Below are positions 33,959 to 41,662 of a stretch of 64,000 nt of DNA, in pieces. The notes under the pieces are model-generated. The model had not been told where the DNA came from and ran no database searches. It was given only the letters and a program-made list of their open reading frames with translations. The first letter of the stretch is position 1. Each line of letters starts with the position of its first letter. The translations under genes and the position numbers were made by a program. Source of the stretch: Streptomyces rhizoryzae (GTDB taxonomy: Bacteria > Actinomycetota > Actinomycetes > Streptomycetales > Streptomycetaceae); NCBI RefSeq assembly GCF_023155275.1, contig NZ_JALMUV010000023.1:1-64000 (forward strand), written 5' to 3'.

Positions 33959-34147
33959 CCGTTCACCCTAGTGCGGCCGGTGGGGAGTTGGGCCGGAAGC
34001 CGGGGGTGCGGGGCGGCCGGTGGGCGGGCCGGGGAAGTGGACGGAGGCGGCGGCATGCGCGGGATTCGCAACTGGGAAGGCAACGGCAATCGCAATCGTG
34101 CCATTAACCGACGGTAGCGTTGGTGGTCGCTTCCGTGACGATGTACC

Positions 34148-34242
34148 GTCCCGGGACACGAGAGGGCCCTGGCGAGGCGTAGGAACCAAGTGCCAGGGCC
34201 GCTCATTCGCATCCCACTCGATCGTGGAGGGACAGCTGTCCC
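34148..34242. other. Cluster of three palindromes in a long gap
   Basis: Within 95 bp lie GTCCCGGGAC (34148-34157), a 9-bp perfect stem GGCCCTGGC/GCCAGGGCC (34165-34173 and 34192-34200, 18-nt loop), and the 14-bp palindrome GGGACAGCTGTCCC (34229-34242). They sit in an 840-bp stretch (33959-34799) otherwise without a convincing gene. They could be a structured leader, a small RNA or operators. No known RNA family was recognised by eye. Confidence 0.45.
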
Positions 34243-34308
34243 CCGACCGATCACTTCACCGGCACTCCGAGGAGGCCCAGTTGAAGCGGTACGAAGCTAA
34301 CATCCCTC

Positions 34309-34333
34309 GCGGGGGCCCGGTTGAAACCGGGGC
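34309..34333. terminator. Hairpin, possible terminator
   Basis: GGGGGCCCGGTT and AACCGGGGCCC (34311-34335 region) form an ~10-bp GC stem with a GAAA loop and a single bulge. No T-run follows, as is usual for actinomycete terminators. The identity is uncertain, since no gene clearly ends here. Confidence 0.35.
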
Positions 34334-34385
34334 CCGCCGTGACTTGCCGGTCAACGACCGGGCGGACGCCCGGAGCGGGGCCCGG

Positions 34386-34565
34386 ATGGGCTTCCGGTGC
34401 GACGTCCGGTTCGCCGCCCCGCCGGTCGCGTTCCTGGCGATCCCGTACCTGGGGAACGTCCTGGTGCAGGGCGCCGAGGGCCGCTGGGCGGCCGCCGCGG
34501 CGCTGGCCCTGCTGGCCGCGGTCTGTCGTCCCCGCCCCCGCCACCAGCGCCGACGCGCCGTCTGA
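34386..34565 (+). CDS. Possible small membrane protein
   Basis: A 59-residue open frame, MGFRCDVRFAAPPVAFLAIP, with a hydrophobic middle (~11-25 and 32-48) and a very basic C-terminus (CRPRPRHQRRRAV). The ATG at 34386 has no strong ribosome site. It is the only coding-like frame in the long gap before the zinc-ribbon regulator, and may be spurious. Confidence 0.3.
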   Translation: MGFRCDVRFAAPPVAFLAIPYLGNVLVQGAEGRWAAAAALALLAAVCRPRPRHQRRRAV

Positions 34566-34799
34566 CGCCGCGTCGGGCGCGCCCGGCCGGGCCGTACCGG
34601 GCCCGGCCGGCAGAGGGCGCGGGGCCCGGGCCCGCCGCGGCGCCGGATTGCCGTCCGGCGCCGCCGCGGGCCACCCGGCACGGTGCCGGGGCCGCCCCCG
34701 CCGCCCCGCGGCCCGGAGGGCGCCGCCCCCGGCAACCGCAAATCGCCCATTTCTGCGGCGAGTTCACGGTGGCATATACCCCCGGAAGGATGACGACTG

Positions 34800-36047
34800 A
34801 TGACTCCCAAGGACCCCGGCCCGGTACCCTGCCCCCGGCCCGGCTGCCCCAACGAGGTCGCGAGCGGGACCGGCCCCGGGCGGCGCCGGATGTACTGCAG
34901 CGAAGCCTGCGGCCGGGCCGTCCGCAAACTCCGCAGTTCGCAGCGGACCCCGGAGACCAAGGCCCACGACGAGGACGCGCTCCGGGTCGTCGATGACATG
35001 GCCGGCCGGCTGGACGTGCTGCGCACCCACATACGCGCCGGCGACGCGCTCGCCGGACTCCGCCAGGTCGTCGAGCTCAGCGGCGACCTGGAGTGCGCCA
35101 CCCTCGCCGTGGTGCGGCAGGCCCGCGACCGCGGCCTCAAGGGGCCGGCCATCGCCGCCGCCCTGCACATCAGCGTGGACAAGCTCGGCCGGGACTACAC
35201 CGAGGACCGCATCATCCGGAAGATGACCCAGCGGCAGGAGCGGCGGCCGGCGGGGCCCGCCCTCGCTCCGGGGGCGATGCCCCGGCCCGCTCCGCCGCTG
35301 CCGGCCGCCCGCCCCGAGCAGCCGGCCGGCCCGGGCCGGCCGGACCCCTTCCCGCGCGCCGCCCGCACGGACGGCGAACGGCGCCGGGCCGGTGCGGGCC
35401 GCACCGCCCCGCCGCGCCGCGGGCACCCGGAGGGTGCGGCCGACGCCGGCGGGGGCCGGGGCGGCCGCGGGGACGAGACCGGCGGCCGGGCCGGAACGGA
35501 GAGCGGACCACCGGGCCAGGACCCCGGCACCGCACTCGCCGCGGCGCTCTCCCACCTCCAGCGCGCCGGCCACAAGACGCTCCGCGGGCTGGCGGCCGAG
35601 GCCCGGGTGAGCGCCTCCTACATCTCCCGGATCCTCTCCGGTGAACGCAGCCCCTCCTGGAAGGTCACCCGGCGGATGGTGCACGCCTGCGGCGGCGACC
35701 CGGAGGCGGTCCGCCCGCTGTGGGACGCCGCCCACGGCCGCCGCCCGGCCCGGGCCGGGAGCCTGCACGCCGCCCTGCGCGGGCTGTACCTCTCGGCGGC
35801 CTGCCCGGCCCCCGAGCAGATCTGCCGCTCCAGCGGACACGCCCTGACCGAGCGGGAGTTCACCGGGCTGCTGCACGGCTCCCTGGTGCCGGACTGGGAG
35901 ACCGTCGGTGCCGTCGTCGGGGTGCTGCACGGCCGCCCGGACGACATCCGTCCGCTCTGGGACCACGCCCGGCTCACCCAACTCGCCCGGGCCACCTGCG
36001 GGTTGGTGCCCGAGCGGCGGACCCCGCGCGCCGAGGCGTTCGGATGA
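34800..36047 (+). CDS. Zinc-ribbon/XRE helix-turn-helix regulator
   Basis: A 415-residue protein. The N-terminus carries a zinc-ribbon-like C-x4-C (CPRPGC, 10-15) and later YCSEAC (32-37). A coiled helical part follows (~45-145), with a helix-turn-helix-like segment GLKGPAIAAALHISVDKLGR. After a long Pro/Gly/Arg-rich linker (~145-245) there are two tandem XRE-type domains, ~250-310 (LRGLAAEARVSASYISRILS) and ~320-385, each ending in R-P-L-W-D-x-A. The ATG at 34800 is placed by AAGGA at 34786-34790. The stop overlaps the next gene's ATG (ATGA). It is a DNA-binding regulator of unknown targets. Confidence 0.72.
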   Translation: MTPKDPGPVPCPRPGCPNEVASGTGPGRRRMYCSEACGRAVRKLRSSQRTPETKAHDEDALRVVDDMAGRLDVLRTHIRAGDALAGLRQVVELSGDLECATLAVVRQARDRGLKGPAIAAALHISVDKLGRDYTEDRIIRKMTQRQERRPAGPALAPGAMPRPAPPLPAARPEQPAGPGRPDPFPRAARTDGERRRAGAGRTAPPRRGHPEGAADAGGGRGGRGDETGGRAGTESGPPGQDPGTALAAALSHLQRAGHKTLRGLAAEARVSASYISRILSGERSPSWKVTRRMVHACGGDPEAVRPLWDAAHGRRPARAGSLHAALRGLYLSAACPAPEQICRSSGHALTEREFTGLLHGSLVPDWETVGAVVGVLHGRPDDIRPLWDHARLTQLARATCGLVPERRTPRAEAFG

Positions 36048-36562
36048 GCCCGGCTCCCGCCCGTACGCCCGCCCGCAGGCCGGCCATCACCCTGCCGCCC
36101 GCCTTCGAGGCGTTCTGCGCCCTGTACTGCGAGCGCTACTTCGGCTACGCGCTGGCCCACCTGCCGGAGCCGGACGCCTCCCGGGTCCTGGGCGAGGCGA
36201 TGGGCGAGGTCGCCGTCCACTGGGCCGACCTGGTCCGCCGGCCCAATCCGGCCGCCTGTGCCTGGGCGCTGGTCAGCGCCCGCATCCGGCAGCGCGGCGG
36301 TGGCCCGCGCCCCGGCGCCGGCGACCTGGCGGCCCGCCGCCGGCCGGAGGCGTTACGCCAACCCGCCCTGGAATACGACGCGTTCGTACTGCACGACGTG
36401 CTCGGCCACTCGGTGGCGGAGACCGCGGAGGTGATGGGCGAGGAGGCCAGCCGGGTCCGGTACGCGCTGGCCGCGGGGCGGCACCGGGCCCGGCCGGGGG
36501 CGGGGGGAACCGCGCTGCCGGGCCGGGCCGCCGGGACCGCCCGCAATACCCCGGCCGAGTGA
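36044..36562 (+). CDS. Sigma-factor-like (region 4) DNA-binding protein
   Basis: A 172-residue protein whose C-terminal half resembles sigma region 4: VLHDVLGHSVAETAEVMGEE then ASRVRYALAAGRHRAR (about 120-155). The N-terminal part (~18-80, AFCALYCERYFGYALAHLPE) is like a reduced sigma region 2 with weak promoter-melting motifs. Its ATG overlaps the stop of the XRE/zinc-ribbon gene (ATGA at 36044-36047), so the pair is translationally coupled and may form one regulatory module. It could be an ECF-like sigma factor or a sigma-like response protein. Confidence 0.7.
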   Translation: MSPAPARTPARRPAITLPPAFEAFCALYCERYFGYALAHLPEPDASRVLGEAMGEVAVHWADLVRRPNPAACAWALVSARIRQRGGGPRPGAGDLAARRRPEALRQPALEYDAFVLHDVLGHSVAETAEVMGEEASRVRYALAAGRHRARPGAGGTALPGRAAGTARNTPAE

Positions 36563-36647
36563 CCCGCGCTGTTCGAGTGGCCGTCGGCGCCCGGCGGGCA
36601 GACGCGCCACGGCCTGCGGCGCGCAGGGGAACGTCTGTCCAGGACCT

Positions 36648-36690
36648 GCCCCCGCGTCACCCGTTACGGGGGCGGGGGCGGGCCGTTTTG
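36648..36690 (+). terminator. Rho-independent-like terminator
   Basis: A perfect 7-bp stem GCCCCCG/CGGGGGC (36648-36654 and 36667-36673, 12-nt loop) is followed by a G-rich stretch and TTTT at 36686-36689. It lies 85 bp after the sigma-like gene and probably ends that operon. Confidence 0.55.
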
Positions 36691-36748
36691 TAGGGCACCT
36701 GTACCCATTGCCCGCCTCGGCGGCGGAGCGCTGTGCGTGGTGGACCGT

Positions 36749-36778
36749 GTCGCGGTGCCGTTCGAACGGCACCGCGAC
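36749..36778. promoter_or_regulatory. 30-bp perfect palindrome upstream of the ABC-Nudix gene
   Basis: The sequence GTCGCGGTGCCGTTC is followed immediately by its exact reverse complement, giving 15-bp arms around a TTCGAA centre, with no loop or mismatch. It is 109 bp upstream of the ABC transporter start. Such a site is likely a strong operator for a dimeric regulator; a cruciform or terminator is the alternative, but no T-run follows. Confidence 0.65.
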
Positions 36779-36886
36779 GGCCGGTCCCGGTGCGGCGTGC
36801 GGTTGACACCGGCGGGCCGGCGCGGCCCGGGTGCGGCCGGACCGCCGCGGACGGCGGGCGACGACCGTGGAAGGGGAGCGAGTGCC

Positions 36887-39331
36887 ATGAAACTCAGGCG
36901 TGTTGCGGGCGAGCGCCGGGCCCGGAAGGGGAAACCCGGGCCGGCGGCGGAGCCGGTGCCGGCCGGTGCGGAGGAGTTGCAGTACGTCGACCCGACCGGC
37001 AGCCGGGAGCGGGCCGGACGGCAGATCCGGCTGGTCGACATGGCCCGGCGGCTGCCGCGCCTGGTGCGGCGGTCGGTGGCGCTGGCCTGGCGGATCGACC
37101 CGTGGGCGGCCCTGGGGCTGCTGGTCTGCCAGGCCGCCTCGGGCGCGATGCAGGCGCTGGGCCTGCTCGCGGTGAGCGGGACGATCACCGCGCTGCTGTC
37201 CGGCGGGGACCTCTACGGCCGGCTGCTCGGGGCCTGGCCGTCGGTGGCCCTGCTGGCGGCCGCCGCCGGGGTGCGGGCGCTGCTCGGGATCGTGGTGGTG
37301 TGGCTGTCGTCCCGGCTGGGGCCGCAGATGTCCCGGGAGGCCGAACTCCGGCTGCTGCGGGCGGTCACCGAGGTGGAGCTGGCCGCGTACGACGCGCCGG
37401 GGTTCACCCACCGCAAGGAGGCGGCCGACCGGGGGGCGGAGATCGTCCAGGACCTGGTGGGGGAGGGGCAGGACCTGATCGCTTCGGCCGCCTCGCTGGT
37501 GGCCGGCGCGGGCGTGCTGACGGCGCTGCACCCGGCCCTGCTGCCGCTGCTGGCGCTGGCCAGCGTGCCGCAGGCGGTGGCCCAGATCGGCGCCGCCCGG
37601 GTGCGCTATCTGGCCCGGTTGCGGGCCGGCGGCGACTACCGGCTGCTGTCGGTCCTGCGCTGGCACGTCTGCGACCGGTACGCCGCCGACCAGATCCGGG
37701 CCGGCACGATGGCCGGCTTCCTGGCCGGGCGCTACCGGCAGATCACCGAGCGGATCAACCGCGCCGACCGGCAGGCGGCGAACACCGGGGCGCGGATGTC
37801 CGTCCTGGGCGCGGTCTGCGGCGGACTGGCCTCGGCGGTGGTCTGGGCCGCGGTGGTGTGGCTGCTGGCCACCGGCCGGATGAGCGTCGGGCACGCCGGT
37901 ACCGCGGTCTTCGCGCTGCAAGCGGCCGGGACGGCGCTGCGCGGCCTGGTCGCCGGGGGCGCCCGGATCATGCGCACCGGCCTCTACATGGACGACTGGT
38001 CGCAGTTCCTGGAGGAGGCCGGCGGGTTCCGGATGCGGCGCGGCACCCTCGTCCCGGCGGCCCCGCGCGAGATCCGCGTGACGGACCTGGTCTTCCGGTA
38101 CGAGGAGGCGGACCGGGACGCGCTGCGGGGCGTCTCGTTCACCCTGCGGCGCGGCGAGGTCGTCGCGCTGGTCGGCTACAACGGCAGCGGGAAGTCCACG
38201 CTGGCGAAGCTGCTGAGCGGGCTGTACCTGCCCACCACCGGGGAGGTCACCTGGGACGGCGTCCCCACCGGCGACCTCGATCCGCAGGCCATGTGGGCGC
38301 AGGTGGCCCTGGTGCCGCAGGACTACGCGCGCTGGCCGCTGACCGCCCGGGAGAACATCACCCTGGGCCGGCCCACCGAGGGCGGCGACGCCGACATCCG
38401 CGACGCCTGTGCGCGGTCCGGCGCCGACGAGGTGGTCGCCGAACTCCGGTCCGGACTCGACACGGTGCTGGCCCGCGACTGGCTCGGCGGCCAGGAACTG
38501 TCCGGCGGGCAGTGGCAGCGGATCGCCCTGACCCGGGCGTTCCACCGGCCGGCCGGGCTGCTGGTGCTGGACGAACCGACCTCCGCGCTCGACCCGCTCG
38601 GCGAGCACCGGATCTTCGCCGGTCTGCGGGAGGTCGCGGCCACCCGGGCGGTGGTCCTGATCACCCACCGGCTGACGAACGTGGCGGTGGCCGACCGCAT
38701 CCTGGTCCTGGACAAGGGCCGGGTCGTCCAGCACGGCACGTTCTCCGAACTGGTCGCCCGCCCCGGCCTGTTCCGGGACCTGTGGGCCTACCAGCACACC
38801 CGGGAGGCGCACCGGCCGGACGCGGCGGATGCGGCGGGTCCGGCGGGAACGGCCGGTACCGAGCCGGTCCCCCCGGACCCCGGCGGCGCGGGCGCCGCAA
38901 CCGGGCCCGTGGTGACCGGCGCCGCGGCGCTGCTGGTCAACGACCGCGGGCAGTACCTCCTGCACCTGCGCGACGCGCGCCGGGAGTGCGACGACCCCGG
39001 CACCTGGTCGCTGCCGGGCGGCCCCACCGCCCCGGGCGAGACCGGGCACGCGGCGCTCACCCGGGAACTGCGCGAGCGGGCCGGGCTGGCGGTGCCGGAG
39101 CTGGCGCCGTTCGCCCTGCTGCCGCGGACCGGGGCGGACGGCACCGGGCGGGGGTGCCTCCAGGTGTTCCTCGGGCGCTGGAACGGTGACGCGGCGGCGC
39201 TGCCGCTCACCGACGGGGTGCTGCTGCACTGGTTCGACGCCGGGACGCTGCCCCGGCTGACGCTGTCCGCGTGCGCGGCGGAGGCCCTGCGCCGGCACCA
39301 GGACGAGCTGTGCGGGGCCGCCAGCGGCTGA
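36887..39331 (+). CDS. ABC transporter (membrane+ATPase) fused to Nudix domain
   Basis: An 814-residue fusion. Residues ~70-390 are an ABC exporter membrane domain with about six helices. The nucleotide-binding domain follows: Walker A GYNGSGKST (430-438), Q-loop Gln478, signature LSGGQ (538-542), Walker B LLVLDEP (558-564), H-loop His594. After an Ala/Pro linker (~640-675) comes a Nudix domain (675-814) with box GGPTAPGE...RELRERAGL (711-734). The second Glu of the usual E-E pair is Arg, so hydrolase activity may be reduced. The start ATG 36887 follows GGGGAG. The palindrome upstream suggests its own regulation. It probably exports a peptide or lipid; cargo and Nudix substrate are unknown. 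Confidence 0.85.
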   Translation: MKLRRVAGERRARKGKPGPAAEPVPAGAEELQYVDPTGSRERAGRQIRLVDMARRLPRLVRRSVALAWRIDPWAALGLLVCQAASGAMQALGLLAVSGTITALLSGGDLYGRLLGAWPSVALLAAAAGVRALLGIVVVWLSSRLGPQMSREAELRLLRAVTEVELAAYDAPGFTHRKEAADRGAEIVQDLVGEGQDLIASAASLVAGAGVLTALHPALLPLLALASVPQAVAQIGAARVRYLARLRAGGDYRLLSVLRWHVCDRYAADQIRAGTMAGFLAGRYRQITERINRADRQAANTGARMSVLGAVCGGLASAVVWAAVVWLLATGRMSVGHAGTAVFALQAAGTALRGLVAGGARIMRTGLYMDDWSQFLEEAGGFRMRRGTLVPAAPREIRVTDLVFRYEEADRDALRGVSFTLRRGEVVALVGYNGSGKSTLAKLLSGLYLPTTGEVTWDGVPTGDLDPQAMWAQVALVPQDYARWPLTARENITLGRPTEGGDADIRDACARSGADEVVAELRSGLDTVLARDWLGGQELSGGQWQRIALTRAFHRPAGLLVLDEPTSALDPLGEHRIFAGLREVAATRAVVLITHRLTNVAVADRILVLDKGRVVQHGTFSELVARPGLFRDLWAYQHTREAHRPDAADAAGPAGTAGTEPVPPDPGGAGAATGPVVTGAAALLVNDRGQYLLHLRDARRECDDPGTWSLPGGPTAPGETGHAALTRELRERAGLAVPELAPFALLPRTGADGTGRGCLQVFLGRWNGDAAALPLTDGVLLHWFDAGTLPRLTLSACAAEALRRHQDELCGAASG

Positions 39332-39561
39332 GCGGGAGGAGGCCGGGCCCGGACCGCACGGACGCGATCCGGGCCCCAACCCGGCCTGGCCGCCGGGGGG
39401 TTGGGGCGGTCCGTGACGATGGGGTGGCCGCGTACGGCCTTTGCAAGGTAGCGAACGCGAAACGGCACAGGAGCTGACTTTCGGTCAACCCGTGGCCGAC
39501 AGGCCGTTGGACCCTTCCCCCGGGGTGCACGTTCCGTAATAGGTTACCCACCCGGCGCAGT

Positions 39562-39580
39562 CGGCGGGAGCCGCCCGCCG
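39562..39580 (+). promoter_or_regulatory. Hairpin in the cold-shock gene leader
   Basis: A 7-bp perfect stem (CGGCGGG/CCCGCCG, 5-nt loop) precedes the GGAGG ribosome site at 39597-39601. TAGGTT at 39540-39545 resembles a -10 hexamer, so the hairpin would lie in the mRNA leader, where it could respond to temperature. This is inference. Confidence 0.4.
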
Positions 39581-39607
39581 CGGAGATCCGTCCGTCCGGA
39601 GGAACCG

Positions 39608-39784
39608 ATGCCACAGGGAACCATCGTGCTGTTCAACAAGAGCGACTGCGTGGGCATCATCGCCGATGAGCACGGGGCCAAGCTCCCCTTCTCGGGCATG
39701 GAGACGCAGACCACCGACGTCGGTCAGCAGGTCATCTTCGACGTGCACGGCGCCAAGGCCACCAACGTCGTGGCCATGCGCTGA
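39608..39784 (+). CDS. Minimal cold-shock-domain-like protein
   Basis: A 58-residue protein, MPQGTIVLFNKSDCVGIIAD, matching a shortened cold-shock domain as found in Streptomyces. The first strand GTIVLFN corresponds to G-T-V-K-W-F-N, and GQQVIFDVHG to the fourth strand. The RNA-binding RNP1 and RNP2 aromatic residues (K-G-F-G-F-I, V-F-V-H) are replaced (DCVGII, LPFSG), so RNA binding is probably weaker or different. A strong GGAGG lies 7 nt before the ATG. No neighbouring gene clearly belongs with it. Confidence 0.75.
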   Translation: MPQGTIVLFNKSDCVGIIADEHGAKLPFSGMETQTTDVGQQVIFDVHGAKATNVVAMR

Positions 39785-40013
39785 CGTTCCGGTGGCCGCG
39801 GGCGGCACCACCCCCAGGCCGCCCGCGGCCACCGTCCGCTCCCGCGGCACGGCCGTACGGGCCGGACAGGTCGTTGCTTCCGCACAGCCGGCGGGGTGCC
39901 CGGCGGGTGTTCCCGGAGCCGACCGGTCGTCCAGGTCCCGCCCGGTGGGTCTGCCGCCCGCATGGCCGTGGGAGCGAAGCCGTTCGAGAGGCCGCTCCGG
40001 GCGTGCGGACCGC

Positions 40014-40424
40014 TCAGTCGGGCAGCGCGACGGTGAGGTCCACCTCGATCAGCTGCCCGGTGAAGCCCAGTTGGGCGACCCCCAGGAGCGTACTGGCGGA
40101 CGTGAAGGCCGGACCGAGGGGGGAAACGGTAAGCCGGTGCCAGGCGAGACCCAGGTCCTTCCTGTCGTCGCTCCGCACGTAGATCACCGAACGCACCACG
40201 TGCTGCGGCTGGGCATCCACCGCCGCGAGGGCGGCGAGTGCGTTCGCGACGACCTGATCGACCTGTGCGTCGAGGGATCCCGCGCCGACGAGAGAGCCGT
40301 CCTGGTCGAGGGGGCACTGCCCCGCCAGATAGGCCGTTCGGCCGGTCTCCACGACGGTGATGTGGTGGTAGCCCGGCGTGTTGTGCAACTGATCGGGGTT
40401 GATGCGGCTGATCTTCGCTGTCAT
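40014..40424 (-). CDS. RidA family protein
   Basis: A 136-residue RidA/YjgF/UK114 protein, which hydrolyses reactive enamine/imine intermediates from PLP enzymes or a related compound. Family landmarks are INPDQLHNTPGYHHITVVET, GQCPLDQDGSLVGAG (~35-49), the region of the conserved catalytic Arg in HVVRSVIYVRSDDR (~80-93), and the terminal LIEVDLTVALP with its Glu. A single domain of normal length. It stands alone; the ATP-binding protein follows on the same strand at a short distance upstream. Confidence 0.9.
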   Translation of the reverse strand: MTAKISRINPDQLHNTPGYHHITVVETGRTAYLAGQCPLDQDGSLVGAGSLDAQVDQVVANALAALAAVDAQPQHVVRSVIYVRSDDRKDLGLAWHRLTVSPLGPAFTSASTLLGVAQLGFTGQLIEVDLTVALPD

Positions 40425-40514
40425 GCCGCGAGTCTGGCCAACCTTCGCCGGATGCGCACCGCAATATGTCCCACCGCGCGGCCGTCCGACCCGGCGCGAG
40501 GGGGAAGGGCAAGC

Positions 40515-41114
40515 TCAGGCCACCGCCCCCTCCGTCCACGCCCGGTCCAGGATCGTGTCCACCGTCTCGGCGACGGTCTGCCGCGAGGTGTCCAGCCACA
40601 GGCCGAGGTCGCGGGGCGTCTCCGCCTGTAGCAGGGCGTCCAGGTCCGCCACGCTCCAGTCCGGGCCGTACGCGGTCTTGGACCGGCCGGCCTCGCGGGC
40701 GGCGACGGTCTCCTGGTCGGGCCGCAGGACCACCACGGCGAGCGGCCGGGTGGCCAGGTCGGTGGTCATCCGGACCAGGTGCTCGCCGAGCAGGATGTCC
40801 TGGACGATGACGGTGAACCCGGCGCGGGCGTACGCGTCGGCGCAGACGGCGGTCAGCCGGTGCCGCAGCCGGAGTTGGGCGACGGCCTCCGGGGCCGGGT
40901 CCGGGGTCATCCCGACCCGGCCGCGGACGATGTTCCGCCGGAAGCCGTCGCCGCGCAGGTGCACGGCCCGGGGCAGCCGCTCGGCGAGCGCCTGCGCCAC
41001 GGTGGACTTGCCGGCGGCCTGGATGCCGGTGATCATCACAACTCCGGGTGTCAGCCAGGGGCCTTGCGGGGTGATGCCCCGGGGAGAGGGGGCAGCGTCG
41101 GGGTGCGCGGTCAT
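40515..41114 (-). CDS. AAA/adenylylsulfate-kinase-like phosphotransferase
   Basis: A 199-residue P-loop kinase-like protein. The Walker A G-I-Q-A-A-G-K-S-T is at ~31-39, followed by HLRGDGFRRNIVRG, a region like the substrate loop of chloramphenicol phosphotransferase and other small phosphotransferases. A second Asp in VIVQDILLGEHLV (~99-111) and Arg-rich lid residues later complete the fold. The single-domain length and context suggest a small-molecule kinase; resistance is possible but not shown. Start MTAHPDA at 41114. Confidence 0.8.
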   Translation of the reverse strand: MTAHPDAAPSPRGITPQGPWLTPGVVMITGIQAAGKSTVAQALAERLPRAVHLRGDGFRRNIVRGRVGMTPDPAPEAVAQLRLRHRLTAVCADAYARAGFTVIVQDILLGEHLVRMTTDLATRPLAVVVLRPDQETVAAREAGRSKTAYGPDWSVADLDALLQAETPRDLGLWLDTSRQTVAETVDTILDRAWTEGAVA

Positions 41115-41284
41115 GGCCCCGATTATGGTGCCGGTGCCGCACCGTTGCCCGTCGTTTTCCCGAGCGCCCGGCGCCCGCCGTCCCCGCCCGCACGGCCCCT
41201 GGCCGCGCCCGGCGCCCGCGGCCTCCGTATGCTCGCCGTACCGGTTCCGGCCGGCCGGAACCTGCGCGGAGAGGACGGCAGCTC

Positions 41285-41662
41285 ATGGCGACCACGACCC
41301 CTTGCTACCGGGACCGCTGGATCAGCTGCACCCCGGACGCGGTGCGGATCCGCGGCTACTACTTCCCCTGGGGCACCAAGACCATCCCGTACACCGCGAT
41401 CCGGGCGGTGCGGCGGGTGGAGATGGGGGCGCTGACCGGGCAGGGGCGGATCTGGGGCACCGGGCACCCGCGGTACTGGGCGAGCCTGGACCCGCGGCGG
41501 ATGCGCAAGTCCACCGCGCTCGTCCTCGACCTGGGCCGCTACGTCCGGCCCTTCCTCACCCCGGACGATCCGGACGCGGTGGAGGCGGTGATCCGGGCGC
41601 GGGCCGGACTGGCGGCGGCCGAGGAGGGCCGGGGCCCGGGGCAGGTCGGCGGCATCCGCTGA
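41285..41662 (+). CDS. PH-like-domain hypothetical protein
   Basis: A 125-residue protein, MATTTPCYRDRWISCTPDAV, rich in beta-strands, ending with one helix (DAVEAVIRARAGLAAAEE). It resembles bacterial PH-like domains seen as conserved actinobacterial hypotheticals: YYFPWGTKTIPYTAIRAVRR and SLDPRRMRKSTALVLDLG. No membrane segment is present. GGACGGCAGCTC precedes the ATG. Neighbours do not indicate a role. Confidence 0.65.
   Translation: MATTTPCYRDRWISCTPDAVRIRGYYFPWGTKTIPYTAIRAVRRVEMGALTGQGRIWGTGHPRYWASLDPRRMRKSTALVLDLGRYVRPFLTPDDPDAVEAVIRARAGLAAAEEGRGPGQVGGIR

Noticed and set aside
34148..34242. A tRNA or known riboswitch in the palindrome-rich gap
   Set aside because: No cloverleaf and no recognised aptamer core; hairpins alone are insufficient.
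36353..39379. A 1008-codon minus-strand open frame opposite the ABC-Nudix gene
   Set aside because: No recognisable domain; typical antisense composition. The plus strand has all ABC and Nudix motifs.
40515..41114. Calling the P-loop kinase-like protein chloramphenicol phosphotransferase
   Set aside because: Only the Walker A and a nearby Arg-rich loop resemble that enzyme; other small kinases share them.
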